Notes under the pieces: generated by a model | The model's database searches: none | What the model was told of the DNA's origin: nothing | The model's input: the letters and a program-made list of their open reading frames with translations, nothing else | Shown: positions 9,030 through 16,711 of the stretch, one piece after another | How the letters are laid out: each line of letters begins with the position of its first letter | Numbering within the stretch: the first letter of the stretch is position 1 | From: Anaerovibrio lipolyticus LB2005 | GTDB lineage: Bacteria > Bacillota > Negativicutes > Selenomonadales > Selenomonadaceae | Reading direction: 5' to 3' | DNA: 64,000 nt | Assembly: GCF_000621545.1 (NCBI RefSeq) | Contig: NZ_JHYA01000010.1 | Coordinates: 1 to 64,000, forward strand | Program-made: the position numbers and the translations under genes

Positions 9030-10505
9030 TTGGATAATATATTGATTATTTTGGCCTTTGTTATTTATTTGGGCCTGATGATGTTTATCGGACTGTATTA
9101 TTATAGGAAGACAAACAACATGGACGATTACATCATTGGCAACAGAAAGCTGGGGGCCTGGGTTACCTCCCTCAGTGCTGAGGCCTCTGATATGAGTGGC
9201 TGGATGCTGATGGGACTTCCAGGGGCTGCTTATCTGGCGGGGCTGAACGCTGGCTGGATTGCAGTGGGGCTTGCCTTGGGTACCTATGCCAACTGGAAAT
9301 TTATTGCGGCAAGACTGAGAAAATTTACGGAAATTGCCAACAATTCCCTTACCCTGCCGGATTTTTTACAGAACCGTTACAATGACAGCAGCAACATTTT
9401 GCGAGTTGCTCCGGCAATTTTCATCATTATTTTCTTCGTAATTTATACCTCCTCCGGCTTTGTCAGCGGTGGCAAGCTGTTCAGTACCCTCTTTGGGCTG
9501 GACTATACCACAGCTGTTCTTTTGGGAGCCTTCGTGGTAGTATTCTATACCCTTACCGGTGGTTTTATGGCTGTATGCTGGACTGATTTTATTCAGGGTG
9601 TCATGATGTTCTTTGCCATTATTATGGTGCCTGCTGTAGCTGTTTATGCCCTTGGCGGTGTTTCCAACACTGTCACTGCTGTGGATATTGTGAATCCTAC
9701 CTTCTTTAATCCATTCTTAGGGCCTGATGGCTCCACCATTTCCGCCATTGAGTTCATTTCCCTTATGGGCTGGGGCCTAGGCTACTTTGGGCAGCCTCAC
9801 ATTCTGATTCGCTTCATGGCCATCAAATCCTCCAAGGAGCTGAGCCATGCCATGCACATTGCCATGGTATGGGTCGCCATTTCCCTGGCTGCTGCAGTTG
9901 CTGTTGGTATTGTGGGCAGCGTTTATCTCACCGAAACTCTTATGGGGCCAAAAGTGGAAACCGTATTTTTGGTGATGACAGGAGAGCTGTTCACTCCATT
10001 TGTGAGTGGTCTTATAATGTCAGCTGTATTGGCTGCAATAATGAGTACCGCATCAGCCCAGCTGCTGGTGGCTGCTTCTGCTTTCTCCCAGGATTTTTAC
10101 CACTCTGTTTTCCGCAAAGAGGCAGGACAGAATGAGCTTATATGGGTAAGCCGCACTGCGGTGCTGGTTATTTCCGCCATGGCCATCGGCTTGGCTATGA
10201 ATCCTAACAGCTTTATTCTTGATATGGTTTCCTACGCCTGGGCCGGCTTTGGTGCTGCCTTTGGTCCTGCCCTTATTATGTCCTTATTCTGGAGAAGGGC
10301 CACCAGAAACGGTGCGCTGGCAGGTATTGTGGTGGGAGGTCTTACAGTTCTTATCTGGAAGCAGTTCGCCTTCTTTGGTCTTTATGAAATCATTCCGGGC
10401 TTCCTGTTCTCCCTGCTGGCAATTTATGTTGTGAGCCTTTTGGACAAGGAACCAGATAAGGAAATTACAGATATGTTTGATTCAGTAAAGCATTCGGAAA
10501 TCTAA
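9030..10505 (+). CDS. putP: sodium/proline symporter
   Basis: A 491-residue inner-membrane transporter of the sodium:solute symporter family. About 13 hydrophobic segments are visible. Family features include the N-terminal GNRKLGAWVTSLSAEASDMS stretch, in which PutP binds sodium and substrate, and GQPHILIRFMAIKS. The start is TTG at 9030, with AGGAGG 8 nt upstream, and no better ATG lies nearby. Proline import serves as a nitrogen or carbon source or as osmoprotection. It is monocistronic, with its own promoter and terminator. Proline specificity is inferred from overall PutP likeness; a pantothenate-type relative is less likely. Confidence 0.93.
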   Translation: MDNILIILAFVIYLGLMMFIGLYYYRKTNNMDDYIIGNRKLGAWVTSLSAEASDMSGWMLMGLPGAAYLAGLNAGWIAVGLALGTYANWKFIAARLRKFTEIANNSLTLPDFLQNRYNDSSNILRVAPAIFIIIFFVIYTSSGFVSGGKLFSTLFGLDYTTAVLLGAFVVVFYTLTGGFMAVCWTDFIQGVMMFFAIIMVPAVAVYALGGVSNTVTAVDIVNPTFFNPFLGPDGSTISAIEFISLMGWGLGYFGQPHILIRFMAIKSSKELSHAMHIAMVWVAISLAAAVAVGIVGSVYLTETLMGPKVETVFLVMTGELFTPFVSGLIMSAVLAAIMSTASAQLLVAASAFSQDFYHSVFRKEAGQNELIWVSRTAVLVISAMAIGLAMNPNSFILDMVSYAWAGFGAAFGPALIMSLFWRRATRNGALAGIVVGGLTVLIWKQFAFFGLYEIIPGFLFSLLAIYVVSLLDKEPDKEITDMFDSVKHSEI

Positions 10506-10514
10506 TATGATATG

Positions 10515-10559
10515 ATGGCTGACACTGGGTACTTACCTTCTCGGTCAGCCATTTTTTTA
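10515..10559 (+). terminator. putP terminator
   Basis: A 9-bp stem ATGGCTGAC (10515-10523) / GTCAGCCAT (10544-10552) followed by seven T. Confidence 0.9.
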
Positions 10560-10596
10560 CTTCTAAAAAAAATTGAAAATTTTTCTCATTTAGGTA

Positions 10597-10625
10597 TTGA
10601 AAATCATTTTCAGTTATGCTATATT
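10597..10625 (+). promoter_or_regulatory. Fur-box promoter with no protein gene behind it
   Basis: -35 TTGAAA (10597-10602) and -10 TATATT (10620-10625) are 17 bp apart. A perfect 7-1-7 inverted repeat TGAAAATCATTTTCA (10598-10612) overlaps the -35 box and spacer. This matches the 7-1-7 Fur consensus form TGATAAT-N-ATTATCA with two changes that keep the symmetry. It reads rightward into a stretch that contains no reading frame. Confidence 0.65.
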
Positions 10626-10631
10626 ATATTC

Positions 10632-10720
10632 AAGCTTTGAAAAAAGCGTAACTCTCCTAAATATAATACACACACACTAGAAAAGGGATTCCCAGAGGAC
10701 AGGGAATCCCTTTTCTAGTG
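10632..10720 (+). ncRNA. candidate iron-regulated small RNA
   Basis: The predicted transcript from the Fur-box promoter starts near 10632 and ends at a strong hairpin with 19-bp perfect arms (10675-10693 / 10702-10720). The inner 9-bp stem GGGATTCCC/GGGAATCCC is followed by TTTT, like a terminator. The single-stranded part contains CTCTCCT (10652-10658), complementary to a Shine-Dalgarno sequence. That is the layout of RyhB/FsrA-type iron-sparing RNAs, but no sequence match to either is claimed. The alternative is a remnant promoter whose gene has been lost. Confidence 0.4.
10675..10720. terminator. 19-bp perfect inverted repeat, likely bidirectional terminator
   Basis: The arms begin CACTAGAAAAGGGATTCCC (10675-10693) and are repeated in reverse complement at 10702-10720, with an 8-nt loop. 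A-rich and T-rich parts inside the arms flank a 9-bp GC-rich core, so either strand could terminate here. Confidence 0.65.
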
Positions 10721-10747
10721 CAAATAACAATGTTAAAGCAAAAACTG

Positions 10748-10804
10748 GGCAGAAACTGTTGCCTTTCGCTCAGTTCTGCACTTTAAGTATAGTTACTGCC
10801 TGCT
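10748..10804. repeat. short palindromic remnant related to the 11056-11240 element
   Basis: Bases 10748-10775 (GGCAGAAACTGTTGCC...) match the reverse complement of 11210-11237 at 25 of 28 positions. The opposite arm AGTTACTGCC follows near 10795. It looks like a shortened copy of the same element family without the core. Confidence 0.55.
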
Positions 10805-10810
10805 GACCAC

Positions 10811-11025
10811 AAAGTGCCGGGACAACCGTCTGTCACACGTCACACGTCGCTAAAGTTTTTCTTGTCCTAAACAATAGCGAAAAAAATCATAACTCGCGTC
10901 GCCTTTACAAGACCATCTTTGCGTCGCTCAAACAAATGATTTTTTCCACTAAAGCAGAAGAACGACAAGAAAAGACTTCTTAACGCTCCGTGGACTATTG
11001 TTCCATACAATTATCCCGGCACTTT
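10811..11025 (-). repeat. large palindromic element, copy A (inverted)
   Basis: The outer arms AAAGTGCCGGGA (10811-10822) and TCCCGGCACTTT (11014-11025) are a perfect 12-bp inverted repeat. The inner stem is AAAAAATCAT (10881-10890) / ATGATTTTTT (10936-10945). The apex carries the reverse complement of the family core, split by a longer loop between two GCGTCGC copies. No reading frame of interest lies within. It belongs with the elements at 11056-11240 and 19581-19769. Confidence 0.65.
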
Positions 11026-11055
11026 TTAAATGTAGTATATATCCAATATCAATAT

Positions 11056-11240
11056 AAAGGCAGATACTGATTGGCTTGAGCATTAAGTTATGGGGCGTAA
11101 AAAAGCATTTTTTGCTAACCTGCACAGTAAGAAAACATCGTTGTTTGAGCGAAGCGAGTTCGATTTTTCTTGCTGCTAATTACGTAGTAAAAAATGCTTT
11201 TAGCACCATAACTGGGCGAAAGCCAACAGTTACTGCCTTT
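11056..11240 (+). repeat. large palindromic element, copy B
   Basis: An imperfect palindrome of 185 bp. The outer arms are 11056-11077 and 11220-11240, the middle arms are 11087-11115 and 11186-11211, and the inner stem is AAGAAAACATCG (11129-11140) / CGATTTTTCTT (11161-11171). The apex is the core TTGTTTGAGCGAAGCGAGTT (11141-11160), identical to the core at 19671-19690. The right arm nearly reaches the stop codon of the glycosyltransferase gene, so it could act in the 3' end of that transcript. Confidence 0.7.
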
Positions 11241-11249
11241 TTATGTGAA

Positions 11250-12188
11250 TTAATCCTGTTCGTCCTTAGGGCGGCCGCGGCCTATGAGATATAGCGGCCT
11301 ATTTTTAACTTCCTCATAAATGCGGGATATATATTCTCCCATGATACCCAGCACTGTGAGCTGCACACCACCAAAGAACAGTATGCAGGCGGTTATGGTA
11401 GCCCAGCCGGCCACTGCATCATTGAACACATATTTAGATACCAGCACATGGAGGAATAACAGGAAGCTCAGGAAGCCACAGCATACACCGATGTATAATC
11501 CCATGCGGAGAGGCAAGGTTGAGAAGGCCATTACCCCATCTACTGCCAGGTGAAGCATCTTCCGCGGAGAGAATTTTGAAACTCCTGCGAACCGCTTTGG
11601 CGCCACAAACTCAATGTAGGTCTGCTTAAAGCCCATGGAACCTATCATACCGCGAATAAACCGGGCATGTTCACGATACCGACGGAAGGCCTTTACCACC
11701 TTCTGATCCATCAGACGGAAATCAGCTCCACCCTCCTGAATATGAACGGTGGACAATGTATTTAAAACCTTATAATAATAGGCTGAAGTGAGCTTCTTAA
11801 AGGCCGAAACGCCTTCAGTGTTCTTGCGGATGGTATGAACCACCTCATAGCCTTCCTCCCATTTGGAAATGAGGGTAGGAATCAGCTCCGGTGGATGCTG
11901 CATATCCCCGTCCATCATTATTACCGCATCTCCATCTGCATGGTCAAGACCACAGGTGAGAGCCAGCTGATGGCCAGAATTTTTTGCAAGAAAAATAGAC
12001 TGAACCCGGGAATCCTTTTCCTCCAGTTCCCGCAGTATTTCACGGCTGCGGTCCTTGGAGCCGTCATCCACAAAATCCAGCTCAAACTCATAGTCCAGCT
12101 TATCAAAAACTTCAACAATGGACTTATAAAAATGCTCTATATTTTCTTCTTCATTGTATACAGGAACAACAACTGATATAATCTTCAT
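11250..12188 (-). CDS. GtrB/DPM1-like family 2 glycosyltransferase
   Basis: Probably transfers a sugar from a nucleotide donor onto undecaprenyl phosphate at the inner face of the membrane. About 312 residues: a GT-A domain (1-230) with VVPVYNEEENI at the start, the DDGS motif, and MDGDMQHPPE carrying the metal-binding D-x-D, then two C-terminal transmembrane helices (about 235-258 and 268-290) as in GtrB and ArnC. The start is ATG 12188; a TTG 30 nt upstream has no ribosome site. It is divergent from a GtrA-like gene with which it probably works. The sugar is unknown. Confidence 0.88.
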   Translation of the reverse strand: MKIISVVVPVYNEEENIEHFYKSIVEVFDKLDYEFELDFVDDGSKDRSREILRELEEKDSRVQSIFLAKNSGHQLALTCGLDHADGDAVIMMDGDMQHPPELIPTLISKWEEGYEVVHTIRKNTEGVSAFKKLTSAYYYKVLNTLSTVHIQEGGADFRLMDQKVVKAFRRYREHARFIRGMIGSMGFKQTYIEFVAPKRFAGVSKFSPRKMLHLAVDGVMAFSTLPLRMGLYIGVCCGFLSFLLFLHVLVSKYVFNDAVAGWATITACILFFGGVQLTVLGIMGEYISRIYEEVKNRPLYLIGRGRPKDEQD

Positions 12189-12234
12189 GGTTATCTCTTT
12201 TCTCAAAATTTTATCCAATGTAAAATACTATAAT

Positions 12235-12263
12235 ATTATACGCGTTGGGGAATTTTTTCTCAA
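12235..12263 (-). promoter_or_regulatory. promoter of the GtrB-like gene
   Basis: On the minus strand, -35 TTGAGA (12258-12263) and -10 TATAAT (12235-12240) lie 17 bp apart, about 45 bp before the start codon. Confidence 0.7.
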
Positions 12264-12287
12264 TACTAAATTCCAAAGGGGAGCATA

Positions 12288-12689
12288 ATGAATTTAATAG
12301 AAAAAACTAAACATCACTTCTTAACTAAGGAATTCTTCCTATTTTTAGTTATTGGCTGTATCAACACCTTTAACTGCACCTTTATGGCCTGGCTCTGTTC
12401 CTTCTTTATAGCAGATGCCAATCTCACCTTCAACATTGGCTACATTCTGGCAAATCTCTGCGCCTGCTGGATGAACAGCCGCTTTGTATTCCACGATACA
12501 TTGTCTGTGAGCCGCTTTATAAAATTCTTTGTATCATATATTCCAAACTATATCATTCAAAATATTATCGTTATTATATTCTACAACTGGCTGGGGTATC
12601 CTCCAATAGTAAGCTACCTGATAGCTGCGATTTTAGGTATTCCGGTAACTTTTCTTTTGGTAAAGCTATTCGCCTTTGGCAAAAAATAA
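12288..12689 (+). CDS. GtrA-family membrane protein (putative lipid-linked sugar flippase)
   Basis: A 133-residue integral membrane protein with four hydrophobic helices (about residues 17-37, 43-64, 80-100 and 103-127). The pattern FFLFLVIGCINTFN at the start and the NSRFVF element between helices 2 and 3 are typical of the GtrA family. GtrA proteins are thought to flip undecaprenyl-phosphate sugar made by GtrB across the inner membrane. The ATG has GGGGAG 6 nt upstream. The divergent neighbour is a GtrB-like transferase, so the two genes make a plausible pair for cell-surface glycosylation. Confidence 0.88.
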   Translation: MNLIEKTKHHFLTKEFFLFLVIGCINTFNCTFMAWLCSFFIADANLTFNIGYILANLCACWMNSRFVFHDTLSVSRFIKFFVSYIPNYIIQNIIVIIFYNWLGYPPIVSYLIAAILGIPVTFLLVKLFAFGKK

Positions 12690-12704
12690 AAACGGGCACA
12701 AAAA

Positions 12705-12735
12705 TACGGGACTGCGTTTGCAGTCCCGCTTTTTA
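12705..12735. terminator. bidirectional terminator
   Basis: Perfect 9-bp stem CGGGACTGC (12707-12715) / GCAGTCCCG (12720-12728), T-runs on both sides. It ends the gtrA-like gene and the opposing gene at 12747. Confidence 0.9.
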
Positions 12736-12746
12736 TGTACCGTTAT

Positions 12747-13115
12747 TTACCTCAGTCTATTGCGTCTCGCCTTGGGCTTGCCTAAAATCTCTGCCCAGAT
12801 GACAGCCTGGGCCAGACCACTCAAGGGTTTTCTTTTGTGCTCAGTGGTATAGGACGGATCCTGTGGCGGCTCCTCATGCTTTTCCTCATAATCATCCGTA
12901 TGACGGGTAAGATACTCCTGATAGGGATTATGAACCTGTGCATACTCATCTGGATGATGAGGCCTGTGCTGAGGAGGTGGTGGCTCCTGTGGCCCCCTAA
13001 TATCCGGCGGTGTCCAGTCCTTTGGAATAGGCTGAGCTGGTGGCTTCTTTTTGTCCAGCACATTGCCCAGTATCACCATCAAAGCAAATACCACTATTGG
13101 AATAACATAATCCAT
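12747..13115 (-). CDS. small proline-rich membrane-anchored protein
   Basis: A 122-residue protein of unknown function. An N-terminal hydrophobic segment (about residues 3-18, YVIPIVVFALMVILG) is followed by a Pro/His/Glu-rich, probably disordered region (about 25-90) and a basic end (GKPKARRNRLR). The start has AGGTGAAA upstream. It lies 15 nt after floA on the same strand and is probably co-transcribed with nfeD and floA, so a role at the FloA membrane domains is possible but unproven. Confidence 0.65.
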   Translation of the reverse strand: MDYVIPIVVFALMVILGNVLDKKKPPAQPIPKDWTPPDIRGPQEPPPPQHRPHHPDEYAQVHNPYQEYLTRHTDDYEEKHEEPPQDPSYTTEHKRKPLSGLAQAVIWAEILGKPKARRNRLR

Positions 13116-13130
13116 AGCTTTTCACCTGCC

Positions 13131-14141
13131 TTACTTAATAGGCGGTGGAGTGAGAGGGCTGTCATCAGCACTGCGGCTGATGCTGTCACGCATATCAGTA
13201 TCAGCCTTTACATTGTTCAGGTTGTAATAATCCATTACCCCTAAATTACCATTCTTCAGGGCTTCAGCCATAGCATGAGGTACTTCGGCCTGGGCCTCAA
13301 CTACCTTGGCCTCCATCTCCTGAGTATATGCCTTCATCTCCTGCTCCTTGGCAACGGCCATAGCACGGCGTTCCTCAGCCTTGGCCTGGGCAATACGCTT
13401 GTCTGCCTCGGCCTGGTCGGTTAAGAGCTCAGCACCGATGTTTCTGCCCACATCAACGTCAGCAATATCAATGGAGAGGATTTCAAAGGCTGTACCTGCA
13501 TCCAGTCCCTTGCCCAACACTGTCTTGGAAATGTCATCCGGATTTGCCAGCACATCAGTGTGACTTACAGAGGAACCAACAGTGGTAACAATACCCTCAC
13601 CTACGCGGGCAATGATGGTTGGCTCACCGGCACCACCCACCAGACGGTCAATGTTGGCACGAACAGTTACTCTGGCCTTAATACGCAGCTCAATACCATT
13701 CTTGGCCACAGCGGAAACCACAGGAGTCTCAATAACCTTTGGATTAACGCTCATCTGTACAGCCTCCAGTACATCACGGCCTGCCAAATCAATGGCGGCA
13801 GAGCGCTCAAAAGGAAGTGGAATCTGGGCTCTGTGGGCGGCGATAAGGGCATCTACCACCTTATCCACATTACCTCCTGCCAGAAAATGGGCCTCCAGCT
13901 GATTAACCTCCACGCTAAGACCAGCCTTGTTTGCCTTAATAAGCGGATATACGATACGGGACGGAATAACCTGGCGCAGGCGCATACCTACCAGAGTAAA
14001 TATTCCCACCGGCACATTGGCTGCCTTGGCTGCAATCCACAGACGAAGGGGCACAAAGTGCAAAAATACAAAGAGAAATACTATGGCCAAAAATATCCAT
14101 AGGCCACTGAAATCCATAAAAAACTCTAAAATTTCATCCAT
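13131..14141 (-). CDS. floA: flotillin-like protein FloA
   Basis: A scaffold of membrane microdomains of the YqfA/FloA type. About 336 residues: an N-terminal membrane hairpin (about 10-35), an SPFH/PHB-like domain (about 40-235, with [18 protein letters not shown] and [15 protein letters not shown]) and an Ala/Glu-rich coiled coil (about 235-300) used for oligomerisation. ATG 14141 has GGG 8 nt before it; GTG 14150 would add three residues with no better site. nfeD lies immediately upstream, the usual partner in Firmicutes. Confidence 0.93.
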   Translation of the reverse strand: MDEILEFFMDFSGLWIFLAIVFLFVFLHFVPLRLWIAAKAANVPVGIFTLVGMRLRQVIPSRIVYPLIKANKAGLSVEVNQLEAHFLAGGNVDKVVDALIAAHRAQIPLPFERSAAIDLAGRDVLEAVQMSVNPKVIETPVVSAVAKNGIELRIKARVTVRANIDRLVGGAGEPTIIARVGEGIVTTVGSSVSHTDVLANPDDISKTVLGKGLDAGTAFEILSIDIADVDVGRNIGAELLTDQAEADKRIAQAKAEERRAMAVAKEQEMKAYTQEMEAKVVEAQAEVPHAMAEALKNGNLGVMDYYNLNNVKADTDMRDSISRSADDSPLTPPPIK

Positions 14142-14164
14142 CAAATACACCCTTTCAACATTTA

Positions 14165-14419
14165 TTATCTAACAACCACATGGTTGCCATTAACAGCAAT
14201 AACTTTAACCTCCTGTCCCTTGGGGATGTAATCCCCCTCGGATACCACATCCACAGGCTCACCGTTGATAATGACAGTACCTGCCGGCCTAAGCTCACGG
14301 GACACAATGCCCTTACAGCCCACCAGCTCCGGCTTTTCAACGGCACTGACATAGCCCTTTTCAGTTGAGGTCTGGTCCTTCAGCACAAAGCTGTGCCACA
14401 AGTCACTCCAAAAGGACAT
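14165..14419 (-). CDS. short NfeD-type OB-fold protein
   Basis: Only 84 residues, corresponding to the soluble C-terminal OB-fold domain of NfeD proteins: [35 protein letters not shown] is split here by its turns, and the end [14 protein letters not shown] is the closing strand. The membrane segments and protease part of long NfeD proteins are absent. In other bacteria short NfeD proteins pair with flotillins or stomatins and assist their assembly. It is the first gene of the nfeD-floA group, 23 nt before floA. Confidence 0.85.
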   Translation of the reverse strand: MSFWSDLWHSFVLKDQTSTEKGYVSAVEKPELVGCKGIVSRELRPAGTVIINGEPVDVVSEGDYIPKGQEVKVIAVNGNHVVVR

Positions 14420-14499
14420 CCTTATCCCTCCTTATCTATCAGGGTGACAAGGGCTGGTGCCTTTCACGCCGTCCCAGTCCCCCTTGCATATTGTAGCAA

Positions 14500-15036
14500 T
14501 CACTTCTGATTATTAGCTGAAAGATTGGCACAGATGCCCTCTTCCCTTAGCTTCTTTTTGATTCGGTCCAGAGAATCCTGATCCGGCACCTCAATGGTGT
14601 GGAGATGTACCCCCTGGGTCACAATGGAAAGGGGCATTCCGTCACATTCCTTCATGCGGTTGTCAAACACCTCCACATCATGGCGGTTCCTCAGCATCAA
14701 ATCAGCTCTTATTTCACCATAAAGGGGATGCTCAACAATTACATCCCGGACATAGCCACCATTATCCACGATGATTTCCAGCTCACGGCGCATCATATCC
14801 GAACCATGCTTGCAGGCAATTATCCCCACAATACCGTGAATCTCCTCATCCTCCGGCAGCACATAGCCCCTTGGGGTAGCATATACAGTAACACCACCAG
14901 CTCTAATTACGCTTATATCCCCAACGATAATCTGGCGGCTTACATTAAACTTTTTTGAAAGATATCCTCCCGTAAGAGGACACTTGGCCCGCTTTAGTGC
15001 TTCCAGCAGCAGGGCCCGACGTTCCTGAGTGTCCAT
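14500..15036 (-). CDS. niaR: niacin-responsive repressor NiaR
   Basis: A transcription repressor of NAD synthesis and niacin uptake genes in Firmicutes (YrxA type). 178 residues: an N-terminal winged helix (about 5-60, LSKKFNVSRQIIVGDISVIR) and a C-terminal 3H domain with its conserved histidines in ACKHGSD, VEHPLYGEIRADL and GVHLHTIEVPD, which bind metal and nicotinic acid. No NAD-synthesis gene is nearby, so it acts in trans or on its own promoter; no operator was identified in the short upstream region. It precedes nfeD-floA on the same strand, with an 80-nt gap. Confidence 0.93.
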   Translation of the reverse strand: MDTQERRALLLEALKRAKCPLTGGYLSKKFNVSRQIIVGDISVIRAGGVTVYATPRGYVLPEDEEIHGIVGIIACKHGSDMMRRELEIIVDNGGYVRDVIVEHPLYGEIRADLMLRNRHDVEVFDNRMKECDGMPLSIVTQGVHLHTIEVPDQDSLDRIKKKLREEGICANLSANNQK

Positions 15037-15098
15037 AAAAACTCCCCCCTCCTTCCTTCATTGTATTAGAGCTGTAGAAAAAAAGCAAACGAACAAAC

Positions 15099-15127
15099 AA
15101 AAAAAGACTACTAAAAACTTAGTAGTC
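15099..15127 (-). terminator. terminator of the tRNA cluster
   Basis: On the minus strand a perfect 9-bp stem (15106-15114 / 15119-15127) with a 4-nt loop is followed by seven T, directly after tRNA-Val. Confidence 0.9.
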
Positions 15128-15139
15128 TCAATTTCCAAA

Positions 15140-15215
15140 TGGTGGGCGCTAACGGGATCGAACCGCTGACATTCTGCTTGTAAGGCAGACGCTCTCCCAG
15201 CTGAGCTAAGCGCCC
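15140..15215 (-). tRNA. tRNA-Val (anticodon UAC)
   Basis: 76 nt including an encoded CCA. The acceptor arms GGGCGCT/AGCGCCC pair fully, the T-loop reads GGTTCGATCCC-like, and the anticodon loop CTTACAA gives anticodon TAC, reading GTA-family valine codons. Last of three tRNAs in one transcript. Confidence 0.97.
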
Positions 15216-15253
15216 GTATAAAAGGGAATTTGTTAATTCCCTATTTTTCTAAA

Positions 15254-15328
15254 TGGTGACGCGTACGGGATTCGAACCCGTGAAGCCGCCGTGAAAGGGC
15301 GGTGTCTTAACCACTTGACCAACGCGCC
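15254..15328 (-). tRNA. tRNA-Glu (anticodon UUC)
   Basis: 75 nt with encoded CCA. Acceptor GGCGCGT/ACGCGTC contains one G-U pair, anticodon stem CCGCC/GGCGG, and loop CTTTCAC gives TTC. Middle gene of the tRNA cluster. Confidence 0.97.
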
Positions 15329-15330
15329 AT

Positions 15331-15406
15331 TGGCTCCTCGAGCAGGACTCGAACCTGCGACATACGGATTAACAGTCCGTCGTTCTACCGGCTGAACTAT
15401 CGAGGA
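15331..15406 (-). tRNA. tRNA-Asn (anticodon GUU)
   Basis: 76 nt with encoded CCA. Acceptor TCCTCGA/TCGAGGA, anticodon stem ACGGA/TCCGT, and loop CTGTTAA gives GTT. First gene of the cluster, with only two bases before tRNA-Glu. Confidence 0.97.
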
Positions 15407-15437
15407 ATCATTTGTGTCGGTGATGTCGACAAGTGAT

Positions 15438-15466
15438 ATAATACTGCATTTCAAAATAAAATGCAA
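15438..15466 (-). promoter_or_regulatory. promoter of the tRNA cluster
   Basis: On the minus strand, -35 TTGCAT (15461-15466) and -10 TATTAT (15438-15443) are 17 bp apart, about 30 bp before tRNA-Asn. Confidence 0.7.
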
Positions 15467-15484
15467 GCATTTTTTAAAAATTTT

Positions 15485-16669
15485 TTAGTAATTTTTATCG
15501 AGGCAGCAATTCTTGTACTTTTTACCGCTGCCACAAGGACATGGATCGTTACGGCCAATCTTCTTGCCTACCCGTACCACGGACTGACGAGGCATATTAG
15601 CCAGCTCATCCTCAGTATGACCCTTTAATACCCATTTAGGCAGGGTATTGTTGTAGCGTCCAATAAGGCCGTACAGCTCCTGGGTCTCCTCCATCTTAGG
15701 TAATACCAGCTTCTGATCCTTCAAGAAGCCAACGATTTCCTTCATGCCATAACCATTCTGAATAATGATATTAATGGAACGGACAGCCTCTGCTGCCTGC
15801 AGAACGTCCAGATTACACTTGTTCATCAGGAACTGGGCCAATGCCCTGTAGGCACCAGTTGACTCCACATAGGATTCCTGGCCAGCGTCCCACACCTTAT
15901 CATATGGCAAATCAGCGTAATCAATGGATGTATTCTTCATCTGCTCTGCCTGAAGGGCATCCACATTCATGAGCTCAGAATACATCAGCTCATGCTTGCC
16001 GGCCTGAATATTGTCATACCAGCAGCCACCGTTGAGGATAATGCCGATAAAATCAGCAAATTCCAGTTCATCGTCAATATATTCACTGACCTTGGCATAG
16101 AGCTGGTCGTAATCCATTACACCATAATAGAATACCAGACCGGAGGCCAGACGGATAACCTCAGTATTTAGTGCAGTAGCCTGCTGGAAGGCAGCATTGT
16201 TAATTTTGCCGTATTCCTTCTGAATTTCCTTTGGCATATACCAAACCAGCTTGCCATCAGAAAGGCCGCAATACATGATACCAATGCCACGGAGATAGTC
16301 CAGACGGCCATCATCAAGCTGCAAATCACCAGCCAGACCCTTGTGCTTGCAAGCATAGTCAAAAATATCCTTCTGATCCTCAAAGGCACTGACAAACCAG
16401 CGCTGGGCGAATTTAATAACCTCCGGCAACACTGCCTCCACCATTTCGGCCTTCTTGACACGATTAATGTTAGTGGCAACAGGAAGATTCAGATTGTACT
16501 GAATATCCTCCAGCTCTGTCTTGGTAAGTGCATTAAGTGCCTCCTCCAAGGTGAGCTTTTCCGGCAGCTTATGACGGCGAAGGCTCTTCATGCGCTCTGC
16601 CTTTTGCTCTGCAATTACTTTATTAAACTGTTCATCAGAAAAACTAAATTCCAAATCACTCAACCTCAC
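15485..16669 (-). CDS. SEC-C motif protein of unknown function
   Basis: A 394-residue cytoplasmic protein. The last 22 residues form a SEC-C zinc motif ([18 protein letters not shown]), the same as the tail of SecA in this window, which in SecA binds zinc and contacts SecB or ribosomes. Residues about 38-90 ([18 protein letters not shown], then [15 protein letters not shown]) resemble a small SAP/Rho-N-like helical unit. The long helical middle has no family I recognise. It ends only 19 nt before the tRNA promoter. A role in translation or nascent-chain handling is a guess from the SEC-C tail. Confidence 0.8.
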   Translation of the reverse strand: MRLSDLEFSFSDEQFNKVIAEQKAERMKSLRRHKLPEKLTLEEALNALTKTELEDIQYNLNLPVATNINRVKKAEMVEAVLPEVIKFAQRWFVSAFEDQKDIFDYACKHKGLAGDLQLDDGRLDYLRGIGIMYCGLSDGKLVWYMPKEIQKEYGKINNAAFQQATALNTEVIRLASGLVFYYGVMDYDQLYAKVSEYIDDELEFADFIGIILNGGCWYDNIQAGKHELMYSELMNVDALQAEQMKNTSIDYADLPYDKVWDAGQESYVESTGAYRALAQFLMNKCNLDVLQAAEAVRSINIIIQNGYGMKEIVGFLKDQKLVLPKMEETQELYGLIGRYNNTLPKWVLKGHTEDELANMPRQSVVRVGKKIGRNDPCPCGSGKKYKNCCLDKNY

Positions 16670-16711
16670 ATATTTTCATATTCAAGATATTGTCAAAATA
16701 CTATTTTTTCA

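Noticed and set aside
10811-11240. CRISPR array
   Set aside because: Repeats are inverted and large with no regular direct repeats or spacers, and no cas genes are present.
11076-11294. Small open frame within the gene-free stretch
   Set aside because: It crosses the palindromic element and enters the opposing glycosyltransferase gene; no ribosome site.
15233-15466. Small minus-strand open frame over the tRNA genes
   Set aside because: It is made of tRNA sequence.
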